Of a DNA stretch of 64,000 nucleotides, positions 28,745-40,499 are shown in pieces. Where the stretch lies: positions 1-64,000 of the forward strand of contig WNNJ02002689.1 in the NCBI GenBank assembly GCA_012934845.2, read 5' to 3'. This DNA comes from Pomphorhynchus laevis. Taxonomy: Eukaryota > Acanthocephala > Palaeacanthocephala > Echinorhynchida > Pomphorhynchidae. A model generated the notes under the pieces. That model saw only the letters and a program-made list of their open reading frames with translations. It was not told where the DNA came from and made no database searches. Made by a program: the position numbers and the translations under genes. Position 1 is the stretch's first letter, and every line of letters begins with the position of its first letter.

Positions 28745-30420
28745 TAACATCGACACTTTCGCAAACAATCTCGACACACTCTGTAAAAAAATTAATCTAT
28801 TTGGACACTTTACAATCAATTTCGACACAGTTAGTAAAATTTTTACTTATTTTGCAATCAATACCAACGCTTTAGCAATCAATCTCGACACTTTTGCAAT
28901 CAGTCTCGATACCCTTACAAAAAAATGTTATTTATTTGTAATCAATATTCATGCCTTTGCAATTAGTATCAACACACGTAACGAAATTTTTATTTTTTTT
29001 AAATCAATCTTGACACTTTTGCAATTAATATGAACACCCGTAACAAAAATTTTTTTTAAATCAATCTGGACACTTTTGCAGTCAATCTAAACATGTTAGC
29101 AATCAATCTCGATGATTTTCAAAATGAGAAAAATGATGCAAAAAACTCAAAAGAATATTTTTGTTCTTGATAATTTTCATAGACCAGTTGTTATACTTCA
29201 AAACTTTCCTGAAAAAAGAATTGCAATGATCTTAAGTGGGTTCAGAGAAGCAAGCCGGTAGAAATTGCAGATCTTAATTCATTTTCATCTTTGCATTATC
29301 TTAGAACCAGCAGATTTTTCCACTGCGAAAAAACGAGAAGCGAAGGACTTTGACATTCATCTTCACCATTATAACTTGCATTCATGGTAATTGTGGATTC
29401 TTGCATCGTTCACAATAATAATCGGATCAGGAAAACCCTGGCGACATTTGCCATTCAATTCAGTTAAGAACGTGTCAAAATATACCTTAAACTGACTTTT
29501 AATTAATTTTATAAAAAATCACAATGTTATTAAGTGCCGAAGCCACATAAATATCTCTACCCATTTCGGCCAAGATAAACGAATATACTGAGTTTCAAAC
29601 TTTTGATCTTCCTCTCTTGGGACTGATAACAACGACAAATCTAGCCTCATCAAGAAACGCAATGTTTTATCTCCTTACATTAGTATCGAGTTCATAAAAT
29701 GCATTTGCATACTCAATGCGCCTTTGGAATTTCAAGATTGTTCTTCTTTCCGGAACAGTCACAAGCCTTTCAAGCTACAAAAAAACTGCTTTAAAACAGG
29801 ATTAATAGTACTTAAAGATGCATCAAGTGATTCATCATTTTGCACTTTTCTCCCAAGCTGCTTCAATGTAAGAACCGCATTGTTGTCTACCCAAGATATA
29901 AATTCTTCTTTCTGTTTTTGGGACATTAAGATTCTTCTATTTCCACCTTTGAGACTAGCATTGACATTTATTGAACTCCCAGATTTTGATCAGATTGTAG
30001 CTTTTAAGCATTTCAATGGTTCGCTTGATATTACTATTTGAAAATCCATTTAAGCTCATCGATACCATAATGGCACTGCCTTCAAAAAAATATAGTTTTT
30101 TCTGTACTTGCGACGATTGTTGGTAGCATTTCTAACATTTTCATTGCTAGTTGTTGGGTTTTTGTCTTGATCGTTCATAAGTTCAATTTGCAATTATATA
30201 GTATTTTGTGTCAAAATTGATTCCAAAATCGTCAAGGTTGATTGCAAAGTAAAAATTTTACTACGTGATAAACATATTACTAAGGGTCTCGAGATTGGCT
30301 GCAAGTGCCAAGATTGGTTGCAAATGTCGAGATTAGTTGCAAGGGTCGAAATTAGTTGCAAGTGCCAAGATTAGTTGCAAGGGTCGAGATTGATTGCAAA
30401 AGTGCTGAGATTGATCGAAA
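28745..30420 (-). mobile_element. Decayed Tc1/IS630-type transposon with inverted repeat arrays
   Basis: The left 400 bp consist of diverged units of TTGCAATCAATCTCGACACT; the right 200 bp (30215-30420) have the same unit inverted (GTCGAGATTGATTGCAAAAG), so the ends form arrays of subterminal inverted repeats. Between them the minus strand encodes transposase segments in order: GGNRRILMSQKQKEEFISWV and LTLKQLGRKV (helix-turn-helix region), then NIAFLDEARFVVVISPKRGR (first catalytic D), then DPIIIVNDARIHNY (second D region), then FLPACFSEP in place of LPAYSPxLNPIE. Frames are broken by several stops and shifts, so it is inactive. Confidence 0.7.
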
Positions 30421-33400
30421 TTCTTTGTGTGACTTAGTATTTATTATCTAACAGGCTAATTTATTAACCTGTCAGTTTAAAACATTTTTAACCTTTAAAT
30501 TTAGTTGAATATTTAATTAATTTTCGTGGTCGATTTATTTTATCAGCAACAAAGCCTGATTCTGACTTTCTACCTTCCCTTAATTATGAGGTATCCACGA
30601 GTAATATCCGGTCAACAAAAGTATTAGTTTAGAATTAGTATTTGTCGTGAATTTTGCATAACTATCTAGCAATTGCACTTTTTAAATCACAGAATTACAC
30701 CGTCTATACATCATATCTACCGTCTTGATCTTTATCATCGATCAAATCAATTGGAAATGGATTGGTAGATATACTACATTATTTCAATTGATTTTTTAAA
30801 ATACGAATTATGTGTAGGGTTTTAAGAAAATTCAAAACTGTATTTAATTCAATTTGCGTATTTATTTTCGCGATCGATTAGTGTTTGAGTTATTTACAAT
30901 ATTTACTGGTGAATACTACTGTGTCAGCAGTATATTAGACAGAACAGTTGTAAAAGTATTACGGATGGTTTTGAACATAAGCCTTAACTTTATCTGGATA
31001 AATCTGCTTTATAAGATCTAGCCATATGTCTGGCAACGTAATTAACTTTGACGATATAAAAATCATTGACATGGAGATTAATTATAAAAGCGCCTAATAA
31101 AAGTGACGTTAATATCAAGTTTCATCAATTGTCTTTGAACGTTCAAAACAGAGTTAATTCTTAATTTTTATATTTCCGATAATAGATTTGTTTATTGAAA
31201 TATCAAAAATAAAATTGATTTTTGTTTGCTGAATATATCCTATAAATTTAATAGAATTAAGATAATCGATAGGTTTTGTATTGATGCTTGCCATACAATA
31301 AGTCATGTTAGATTAATGGTGTCATGTAGTAAAATCGCACTTACTTGGCGTATATCATTAAGTCATTATGAAAACTTCTGGTAATTAAACAGGATATCAT
31401 TATATTTATGATAATTTACTTGAATGACGATTAAATAATAATTATTATATCTATGGCAATTACCATAGATGACAATTACCATTAATTAGAGAAAATGTAA
31501 AATTGTAAAAGAATTCTTCCGTGGAATCAAAACAGTTTTTGCTCATGCAAAATTTTCTTTAATATTTTTACAAAATCTAGAATCTCTACAATTGATCATC
31601 ATTACTTGAAAAAAAAACATTTTAAGTAGACTGAAAATTTAATTTACAGTTAAATAATAGTATCCCAACATAGAAAAGTTAACATGGATAACGTTAATAT
31701 AATATCAATTATCAATAGAAACTGTTGTTAGTATCAGGTAATGAAAACATTATCTGCCAAATCATTAAAGGGAAATTCATCCTGTAGACAAAACTTATCT
31801 TTACGGATCACCTTATTTTTGAGATCAGTGATAACGCATGGAAATAATTTAATTAATTTCTTGGTAATATGTTGATGGAATCTTTTAAAGATTGAACAAA
31901 TAAACTAAAACTTTTAAAGTAAAACAGTTAAATATAAACAAATCTATATATAATGTTTAAGTTGATGGAATTCGAGTTTACTGTCTCGAATCAAAATATT
32001 TAGGCATAAATAATAAACACAAATAAAGTTATTTAAATTAAATATATAAATATGTTCTTTGAAAGTAAAAGTATTTGTCTGATTAATTTTCCTGTCTACG
32101 TTTGTTACCTTTAGAAAAGATGGCCGAAAACAAACGTGTAGTTGTTTATTGAAAATAAATACAAAGTTGTCGAATATCCTTTCTAAAATATATAAAGGAT
32201 GTGATTCTATCAATTTCCTTTCTCCGAGCAAGATCGCTTTTATAGTAATTTCAACTGTTACGCATAAGTTACTACCTGTTTGAACGTAACGGAAATCTAG
32301 GTATGCATATACTTTTATATTTCATCTCGATATCTCCCTATAGTGTTTTGTAAACGAACTCCGCAATTGTTTTTCTGTATCTGTTCTTATTTGTTTTCAA
32401 TCTATCTAGAGAAAGAGCGTAAGTATTCTGATGGGGAGAAAATATTTCTTTTTTTGAAATATTTTTATTTCTATTGTTCAAGAATCTTTCATCTCACAGG
32501 TCACTCGATTGTATATGCATAAAATACAAAGCCCAAATACAAGTGAAAATATGCCTTACAAAAACACATTTAAGCAGCAGTCAAACGTTAAGGCAGTGCG
32601 TTCTAATTTAAACGAAGCAAAATTAAAAAAACTGTGGTGGATTAATATTTGTGTTCGACGTGTTTGTCATTCAAATATACATATAAATGAAGGAAGCATG
32701 ACTAGACATGTACGCGAGTAGAATGTACTGCACTGAGTTCTTTTACACACGGTGTTTTACGAAACAAAATATCAACAGCTGAATAAAACCTGAATAAAAA
32801 TTTATCATCTGGGAAATAGCAGTAAAATTTCCCAGATATAGAAATGCAAAATACAAACACGGCTAAATGTTATAAATGGGTCATTGAAAATATTATGTTA
32901 CAATGTTTTTGTAAAATTACTAATTTCGGCGATACTTTAATTGTAATTGAAATAGAACGGATTTAACAGCTTTAGAGTTAAAATTAAAACTGATAGGCAC
33001 TATTAATATTATTAATATTATTGATAAAAAAAATCAATAATATTAATATTAAAACTTATAGACACAATAAAAATAAATCAATAATATAAATCAGTACAGT
33101 TTCGATATTAATGTGTCAAATACATCATTGAGAGAACATCTCATGTACAATTATTGAACATATACGGTGATTCGGGTTTCAAAAAACGTGATAAGAGAAT
33201 AAGTGGGACGTATAATTCGATTTGTGTAAAAATGTCTTAGTAATTGTTAGATGTATATGAACCCGCAAGCGAACAACAATGTCTCAACCAGTAATTAATC
33301 AACTCAGGGGTTTTCACATTCATAAGGTTCCAAAAGCGGTACACAATAGCTAGAAGTCGATACAAAGTGCTTGGGTAATCTTGGTTTTGTCACTTGGGCG

Positions 33401-33680
33401 TCCTCTTGAAAAAAAGACTAAATCCGAAATAGGCGAGGTACATCATAGGCAAAATTTGACTATTTCTTAATAACATACGTTGAGCCCGCTTCAGAGGCCA
33501 CGTAGTTCTTTTCAGGACCCGATTAAATTTGTTCAAGTTAAGTCAGAAATCCGGTTCATCGAACAGTTTAAACCTAAATATCATAATCGATGCATGAAAG
33601 AAAAGGGAGTGTCGGTTTAAATGTCGGTTTATTTCTGGTTACAGGGTTGGCATTAATTACAATGTAACCCCTGCGTTACA
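30421..33680. other. AT-rich DNA without recognised gene
   Basis: 31944-32231 (minus, 95 codons) and 32509-32721 (plus, 70 codons) are open but show no family resemblance. A (TAATATTAT)-type stretch with a short inverted repeat lies at 33000-33055. No RNA gene recognised. Confidence 0.5.
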
Positions 33681-33689
33681 TTGAAATTA

Positions 33690-33960
33690 CTTCAGACGTA
33701 TTGAAAGGATTTGTAAATGAGTTTGGATTGAGACGACTAGACATTTAATCTTATTAAGAAATTACTGTATTTTGAGACAGCATCCATACAGCTGCGTAGT
33801 GAAATAATGGTTGTGATGCCATAAGATGTTGATAAGGTAGAAGACGTTTGTAAAGAATATAATAGCGGCTGAGAACAAGATTGGAGATGGACTGGAACCT
33901 TTAGGCGCATCAGTAATTGGGTAGGACTAGCGAGCATAAAATTTATTTTTGTAGAAGCGC
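33690..33960 (-). mobile_element. Jockey-like LINE RT fragment (minus)
   Basis: Minus frames give LPITDAPKGSSPSPILFSAAI followed by HHNHYFTTQLYG, corresponding to FPITGVPQGFPLSLILYLAASI and the region before the YADDTTALF box of the copy at 61 kb. Heavily diverged. The plus-strand piece at 34290-35060 comes from an earlier part of the same protein. Confidence 0.55.
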
Positions 33961-34289
33961 TTAGTATACAGCAGTATTTCCACTATGTTAACAATCTTCT
34001 TAGCTAACCGTAGGGACCTTAGAGAATGCATAACAAAAATAATGAAAATATGTCAAATAGCTCGGAAAAATCAGGAAATAAACGAATAAATAACTGAACA
34101 CTGTTACCATTGCAAAACCTTCAGTGTTAGAAGAGCTCGTATTTAAAAAATAGCAATATTTAACAATATTATTTTGCATTTGTAAATACTAAAATACAAG
34201 CAACTTGTTTAATAATCAAAATTTGTAGATTTTTTTTAAACAAACGCTCCTGTTTGAACAGAAAAATATCAAACTATCAGCTTACAAAA

Positions 34290-35060
34290 TGGCAAAACTA
34301 AAGGTATAAAACACAATGTCCAACCTTTCCAATATTTCTAAATCTTTCATACGAATTCTCTTGAATGAATATTGCATTTTTCGCTACAGACTCGAGTTGA
34401 TTCGGGAAAGGGAAATCATCACTAGTCATAACCCCTCACAGGCTTCCTTTTGGAAGATATTTGAGAAAGAGAGCAAGAGTAAAAAATTAACGGGTTGAAT
34501 TGGTTATTTAGAACTTGACAAAGTTTCATAGGTGATATTTAAGAAAGAAGTGTGCTGGTTGCAAGTAAAAAAGCGGGATGGATTAATTATTTAGTACTTG
34601 ACAAAGTTTCAGAGTTGTTAATTTTCATACACAACAATGGAGCAATTTCGTCTCGGCAAACCACCTTGTTGGTATATATTCAGAAGTAAGTATGTGACAT
34701 TGGCAAATATCTTAAAATTGGGTTCATCATAAAGGCCCTCTATCTCCAATGCGCCCATCTTCACTCGTGTCTACCAACTTTTGACCAATAGTCAGAGAAA
34801 GATGATTGCCATTCAAATGATTTTGATCCCCCATTCGATATTAAACAAAGAATATTTTTAGCTAAAACCTTGTTTAATGTCCTAAAAATCTGCGGCCCAT
34901 TTTGATTTAAAAACTATCATATCTCTTTACGAAAAAGCGCTGGCACAAAATATCTGCGATTATCCTATCAAAAGGTTTTTAATCCATTATAGTTTTCATG
35001 GGTATGTTAGTGGATGCACTGTTAATAAGCTGTTAGTGAAATGATAGGTTTTGCCATGGT
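34290..35060 (+). mobile_element. Jockey-like LINE ORF2 fragment (plus)
   Basis: The open frame 34316-34498 (MSNLSNISKSFIRILLNEYC...SQASFWKIFEKE) matches the LPNLSVSARQAFPNEYC...SKSSFWKIFKKE region at 60160-60300. Later segments match too: IFTRVYQLLTNSQRKMIAIQ with the 60530 region, and KALAQNICDYPIKRF with the 60715-60770 region. Covers the linker between endonuclease and RT palm. Many frame breaks. Confidence 0.65.
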
Positions 35061-35404
35061 AATGACATTTTTTAGTTATCTAATGACGTATGTCTAATAT
35101 CTCAGAGTTTATTTGAGCTTAATTTTCACATGAAAAAGCAAGAACGTTATTTTCCTAATTATAAAAAATTTATTGTAAAGTAACAAAGGCAAAAACAATA
35201 ACAATGGCAAAAGTTAATTCAAAACCAAATTCATTGTTCAAAATCAAATTTATAATCAATAAGGATTGATTATAAAAATAGTAAATAATTTTTAATAATG
35301 AATTAACTACAAACTACACTTCTAGAATATTTAAAATAACATTTTAATGACTTTAAAGCGCTATTGACGCTTTTCAATTACTTTTATTATACAAGAGGAA
35401 ACGG

Positions 35405-36291
35405 CTTAGCAAAAGATTAGAGATATACTGGAGGCATTATCATAGGTCACTACGTTACCTAAACGAATTGTTAAAGGTGTGGAATTATAACAAGATTAGA
35501 GAGACTGGAGGCATTCTCATAGGTCACTACGGTTACCTAAAAGGATTGTTAAAGGAGTGGAATTAGAACAAGATTAGAGAGACTGGAGGCATTATCATAG
35601 GTCACTACGGTTACCTAAAAGGATTGTTAAAGGAGTGGAATTAGAACAAGATTAGAGATAGACTGGAGTGGAGGCATTCTCATAAGTCACTACGGTTAAC
35701 TAAAAGGATTGTTAAAGGAATGGAAATAGAACAAGATTAAATATAGACTGGAGGCATTCTCATAGGTCACTACGGTTACCTAAAAGGATTGTTAAAGGAG
35801 TGGAATTAGAACAAGATTAGAGAGACTGGAGGCATTATCATAAGTCACTACGGTTAACTAAAAGGATTGTTAAAGGAGTGGAATTAGAACAAGATTAGAG
35901 ATAGACTGGAGGCATTCTCATAAGTCACTACGGTTAAATAAAAGGATTGTTAAAGGAATGGAAATAGAACAAGATTAGAGAGACTGGAGGCATTCTCATA
36001 AGTCACTACGGTTACCTAAAAGGATTGTTAAAGGAGTGGAATTAGAACAAGATTAGAGATAGACTGGAGTGGAGGCATTCTCATAAGTCACTACGGTTAA
36101 CTAAAAGGATTGTTAAAGGAGCGGAATTAGAACAAGATTAAAGATAGACTGGAGGCATTCTCATAGGTCACTACGGTTACCTAAATGAATTGTTAAAGGA
36201 GTGGAAATAGAACAAGATTAGAGAGACTGGAGGCATTCTCATAAGTCACTACGGTTACCTAAAAGGATTGTTAAAGGAGTGGAATTAGCGC
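35405..36291 (+). repeat. Satellite array, left part (about 80-bp units)
   Basis: Eleven head-to-tail units of 77-87 bp. Each has ACTGGAGGCATTCTCATA, then (A/G)GTCACTACGGTTACCTAAAA, then GGATTGTTAAAGGAGTGGAA, then TTAGAACAAGATTAGAGA. Variants with an extra TGGAG (CTGGAGTGGAGGC) or with TTAACT for TTACCT recur in non-adjacent units, suggesting a higher-order pattern. No coding frame spans the units. It ends where the MULE begins. Confidence 0.92.
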
Positions 36292-36475
36292 GAGGTGCAC
36301 TTTTCACCTACGGTGAAAAAGGGGGTATTTTTCACCGTAGGTGAAAAGTGAGGTATTTTTCACCGTAGGTGAAAAAGGGACGTTTTTCACCGATACGGCT
36401 GGGTGCACTTTTCACCTACGGTGAAGTATTTTTCACCGTAGGTGAAAAAGGGACGTTTTTCACCGATACAAACCA
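36292..36475 (+). repeat. MULE left terminal and subterminal repeats
   Basis: Begins GAGGTGCACTTTTCACC. TTTTCACC(TAC/GTA)GGTGAAAA near-palindromes occur near 36301, 36331, 36355, 36411 and 36430, with truncated CACCGATAC forms near 36386 and 36462. The GGGTGCACTTTTCACC end recurs internally at 36401, so the terminus seems to have been duplicated. Likely transposase-binding sites. Confidence 0.85.
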
Positions 36476-36506
36476 AATTTTAATTAAAAAAAATTTACCC
36501 TTAAAT

Positions 36507-37865
36507 ATGAATATTGATTTAACAGACTGCATTATAAAAAGCAATAGAGGTAAACCAAAAATTGCTTACCAGGGATATTTTTATAATTTCAAAGAGTCTA
36601 CTGCAGGAAAAAAGATTTGGAGGTGTAATAAGAGAGGCTGCAAGTCTCTTTTGAAAACAAATTTGGAAAATGTCTTCCAGGAAAGTACCTGCCATGACCA
36701 TATTATGGAGGAAATTAAATTTAACAAAGTTCTAATCCAGAGAGGGGTTAAGGATCGAGCCTTGAAGTCTACAGAATCAGCCAGAAACGTGATCTTAAAC
36801 GTTTTAAAAGAAAATTCAAAGCTCCAAGTTCCAATTGATCTCAAAAATATGAAAAGGTTGGTAAATGCGACAAGAAAAGCAAACAATTACACCATTGTTC
36901 CAAATTACGACATCCCCGAAGAGCTGTTTTTTACAACGGAGAATAAACAGTTTTTATTTTTTGATAGCGGGATGGACGATATAAACAGAGTTTTAATCTT
37001 CACAACAGAGGAAAATTTAAAACATTTGGTATATTCAGATGTTCTGATATGTGATGGCACATTTCGAAGCGCACCAACTTCGTTTTCTCAAATTTTTACT
37101 ATACAGTGCAGAATAAGGAATATGTTTTTGCCGATGATGTTTTGTTTCATGAAACATAAAAATGAGACGTCTTACAATTCTATTTTCGAATGGTTAATGT
37201 CGAAAAATCCAAATGTGGGATCTAATGCTAAATCTATAATTCCCGATTTTGAGCAATCTAGTTATAAATCGATCAAAAATAATTTTAAAAATTCCCAACT
37301 ATACGGTTGTGGCTTTCATTTGGGGCAAATTATTTGGCGAAAAGTCCAGAATCTGAAATTCGCATCAGAACTTATTAATAATGCACCAATTAAACTTCAA
37401 GTCAAGATGATTTTGGCATTAAGCTTTGTATCTTTAGAAGATGTTTCACTGTATGCTGACGAATTAAGACTATATATTGTGGAACAAAAATCTTTAGATG
37501 TTTTGAATCTTTACGAATGGTTTGTACGTCAATACATAAACAATGAAACTGGCAACAATCATATTTCTTTTTGGAATGTAAAACTCCGCACGGAAAACGG
37601 TATTCCGAGGACAACGAATTCGCTCGAGGGTTACCACAGACATCTCAATACATTAATAAACATAAAACAGACTTCAATAATTCCCATTTTGAACGAGTTG
37701 AAGAATGAACAAACGATTACTGAGAATAAATTATTTTTGTCCTTATACAAAGATCCCGTCCCAAGAATTGATACCGTAAAGGACCTGCTCTTAAAATATA
37801 ATGCACTGCCCCTAGTAGATTATTTAAAATATATTGCTTTAAATTTTAATTGGAAGCTAGATTAA
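36507..37865 (+). CDS. MULE transposase with FLYWCH-like zinc finger
   Basis: 452 aa from ATG at 36507; the frame is open 46 codons further upstream, but that part translates the palindromic terminal repeats, so the later ATG is preferred. Residues here count from that ATG. N-terminal FLYWCH-like finger at about 13-66: WRCNKRGC (C40, C45) and CHDH (H63, H65). The DDE catalytic core of a Mutator-type transposase: CDGTF (D183), IPDFEQ (D247) with the following C268-x-F-H271 motif, and TTNSLEGYH (E374). Such proteins bind the terminal repeats and cut and paste the element in the nucleus. No stop or frameshift is seen. AATAAA overlaps the stop codon (37865-37870) and may serve as poly(A) signal. 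Confidence 0.9.
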   Translation: MNIDLTDCIIKSNRGKPKIAYQGYFYNFKESTAGKKIWRCNKRGCKSLLKTNLENVFQESTCHDHIMEEIKFNKVLIQRGVKDRALKSTESARNVILNVLKENSKLQVPIDLKNMKRLVNATRKANNYTIVPNYDIPEELFFTTENKQFLFFDSGMDDINRVLIFTTEENLKHLVYSDVLICDGTFRSAPTSFSQIFTIQCRIRNMFLPMMFCFMKHKNETSYNSIFEWLMSKNPNVGSNAKSIIPDFEQSSYKSIKNNFKNSQLYGCGFHLGQIIWRKVQNLKFASELINNAPIKLQVKMILALSFVSLEDVSLYADELRLYIVEQKSLDVLNLYEWFVRQYINNETGNNHISFWNVKLRTENGIPRTTNSLEGYHRHLNTLINIKQTSIIPILNELKNEQTITENKLFLSLYKDPVPRIDTVKDLLLKYNALPLVDYLKYIALNFNWKLD

Positions 37866-37904
37866 ATAAAAAAAAATTCTATTTTTTAATTAAATTTTGG
37901 TTTG

Positions 37905-37979
37905 TCTCGGTGAAAAACGTCCATTTTTCACCGTAGGTGAAAAACACCCCCTTTTTCACCGTAGGTGAAAAGTGCACCC
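37905..37979 (-). repeat. MULE right terminal and subterminal repeats
   Basis: Two full TTTTTCACCGTAGGTGAAAA units and one half unit (TCGGTGAAAAACG), ending AAAAGTGCACCC. Shorter than the left terminus, which carries the internal duplication. Confidence 0.85.
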
Positions 37980-38545
37980 AATCAGAACAAGATTAGAGAG
38001 ACTAAAGGCATTCTCATAAGTCACTACGGTTACCTAAAAGGATTGTTAAAGGAGTGGAATTAGAACAAGATTAGAGATAGACTGGAGTGGAGGCATTCTC
38101 ATAAGTCACTACGGTTAACTAAAAGGATTGTTAAAGGAATGGAAATAGAACAAGATTAAAGATAGACTGGAGGCATTCTCATAGGTCACTACGGTTACCT
38201 AAATGAATTGTTAAATGAGTGGAAATAGAACAAGATTAGAGATAGACTGGAGGCATTCTCATAGGTCACTACGGTTACCTAAAAGGATTGTTAAAGGAGT
38301 GGAATTAGAACAAGATTAGAGATAGACTGGAGGCATTCTCATAAGTCACTACGGTTAAATAAAAGGATTGTTAAAGGAATGGAAATAGAACAAGATTAGA
38401 GAGACTGGAGGCATTCTCATAAGTCACTACGGTTAACTAAAAGGATTGTTAAAGGAATGGAAATAGAACAAGATTAAATATAGACTGGAGGCATTCTCAT
38501 AGGTCACTACGGTTACCTAAAAGGATTGTTAAAGGAGTGGAAATA
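37980..38545 (+). repeat. Satellite array, right part
   Basis: Seven further units of the same satellite, starting within a unit (AATCAGAACAAGATTAGAGA) exactly where the left part stopped. Units with CTGGAGTGGAGGC and with TTAAATAAAAGG match variants in the left part. Ends at GGAGTGGAAATACTGATATA. Confidence 0.92.
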
Positions 38546-39780
38546 CTGATATATATTGTAAGCGCTACTACGAAGATGAATCTAATCTTTGTCAGTTTTA
38601 CTTAATTACTAGTGTGTATAAAGTCTTTAATCTATCTCCAATTTTGTTATATGCAGCATCCACTGTTCAAAGGCAACGTCTTGTTATAAAAGTTATGATA
38701 CCGCATCAAGACGCAGCTGTAAAGATGTTTCGTCAAAAATCAGTCAATTATTTATATAATTAAATGTCAAGTTGAACCCATCTAACCTTTTACGACGCAA
38801 GTTGTTGTCTTTAATATCACCAATGCAAATTGGCTATTTCAACATTTTCCTGAATTATCGTAAACCAACAACTTCTTTAATTCCCATATCAATTAGAATA
38901 CCTAGTTTTCACAATTTCGGTAAAAGGGACATGCTGATTCGATGTAGACATATCCTTTATTTATTTGATATTATTTTTACAAATCAAAAAATGAGTTTTT
39001 TTTCTCATTGAAATTTAGTAATATAAAATTTTATAATGAACTTGCATATATATATTGCTCAAATTTGAATATCGACCGCTTAAATAAAGCTAAGTGAAAA
39101 TAACCGATTTGAAAAATTGCAAATCTTTAAAAGTGATACAATGCATTTATTTACATATTATATAATGATAATATAATGCGTTGAATTCTTCCGGAGAAAA
39201 AATGATATTGTAAATAAAAAGTGAGAATTAAATAAGATGTACATAAAATTAATAGAAACAGGTGTAAAATTTAAGCTTCATAAATTAAAAGTAAAGTTTT
39301 TCAAAATTAGATATAATTTGTTTTAAAATTAGATGCATAATATAATAGGTGCATAAATTAGATATAATAGGTGTTAAAATTAGATATAAAAACAAAAACT
39401 AAACGAAATATTTAGATGCAAAATATTTGTAATATTAAAATATATTTAGAATATTTAAAATTAAATTCCATAAACCAGCAGCATTTATTTGTTCTTGTCA
39501 CTATGTTTGATTATGGAACAATACCTTAAACTTGATAACTCAGCGGCTCTTTCCGATATCTGCTAATCTCTAATAACATACGGTTAATTAATTATCAATA
39601 TATTCATAAAAATCGAATTATATTATTTATTTAAATAATCAAATTACATTAAATTATGCAACAACTTCTTTAAACTGTCTTATAATACAATTCTTCAATA
39701 CAGTTCTATAATAGAGAATAATAAAAAATAATAAAAATTAAACATAAAACAATAATGAACATAAAACATGAAACATTTCC
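38546..39780. other. Region without recognised gene
   Basis: The first 200 bp are less AT-rich, and one plus frame (about 38570-38765) is open with LYAASTVQRQRLVIKVMIPH, not recognised. The rest is AT-rich. Confidence 0.45.
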
Positions 39781-39789
39781 TTGTACTTT

Positions 39790-40330
39790 CTATCTAATTA
39801 CATCCAGTATCATTCGAGAGAGCCTGTCTGGCATAAACAGAGAGATTAGGGAGGTTAAGCAGTTTCGCTAGGACCTTGAGTTTCGTCGGAGTAGGGTTGT
39901 ATATACGACCTTTATAGATAGTCGATAAAATCGTGGTAGCTTGCGAAAAGAGGTAGGTATAAAATTCGGTAAGACTCTTATTTCCTATTCTGGGAAAGAG
40001 TTGGATAGCCGCTTGAAAGAAGGCCACTCTGATTGGATCAAAGTGAAACCTCCTTCGAAGCAACATATCTTCCTCAATTCTCCAGCGAATTAGGTCATGA
40101 GATGTGGACAATTGTTGGCGCGACTTCTCCGTACAGAGAGGATTAAGCTACCATCTCGAGTGAAGCAGTAGAATGTCGAGGATTGAATTTGTTGATGTGC
40201 AATGAAAGGTTGGGGAGGGTGGTTTATGAATAAGATAACCGTTCCTAGCTCTGCGAAGTGCTGCGTTGATCCAACGACCAGTTCTGTCGTTGAAGTCTCC
40301 AAGTATCATGTCATTGCCGCTATCAACACA
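39790..40330 (-). mobile_element. Jockey-like LINE endonuclease and linker fragment (minus)
   Basis: Minus frames match the element at 57.96-61.83 kb: GDFNDRTGRWINAA (about 40310-40260), then the C-terminal endonuclease part with FINHPPQPFIAHQQIQSSTF, then 39794-40111 (SHDLIRWRIEEDMLLRRRFHFDPIRVAFFQAAIQLFPRIG...LKVLAKLLNLPNLSVYARQAL). Corresponds to 59690-60190. Both ends are truncated. Confidence 0.8.
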
Positions 40331-40499
40331 CTTCTTGAACTTCTTGCAGAATTAATTGTAGCATGAAGTCAATCTATTTCTTAGAGCTATCTCTACAACA
40401 ATTTGAAACGCTCTTAATTCTGTTATTTATTCCATTGTTTATAATTAACGAGACTTTATATTACTTATATTACGGATTTCTGATGATGTGCAGTAGCTA

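Larger units (their letters stand above)
36292..37979 (+). mobile_element. Mutator-like (MULE) transposon, apparently intact
   Basis: 1688 bp inserted in the satellite array. Ends are G(A)GGTGCACTTTTCACCTACG and its complement, matching over about 33 bp. Flanks AATTAGCGC and AATCAGAAC are a plausible 9-bp target duplication of the satellite sequence AATTAGAAC, each copy with one or two changes. The subterminal regions repeat a near-palindromic TTTTCACCGTAGGTGAAAA several times: about seven full or half copies on the left, three on the right. One uninterrupted transposase gene fills the centre. Removing the element restores a normal satellite unit. Confidence 0.9.

Noticed and set aside
29724-30041. 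105-aa plus-strand frame as a gene
   Set aside because: It is the complement of the Tc1-like transposase relic, whose motifs read on the minus strand.
36369-36506. Use of the first ATG for the MULE transposase (498 aa)
   Set aside because: The extra 46 residues are a translation of the palindromic terminal repeats (FTYGEVFFTVGEKG type) and not protein-like.
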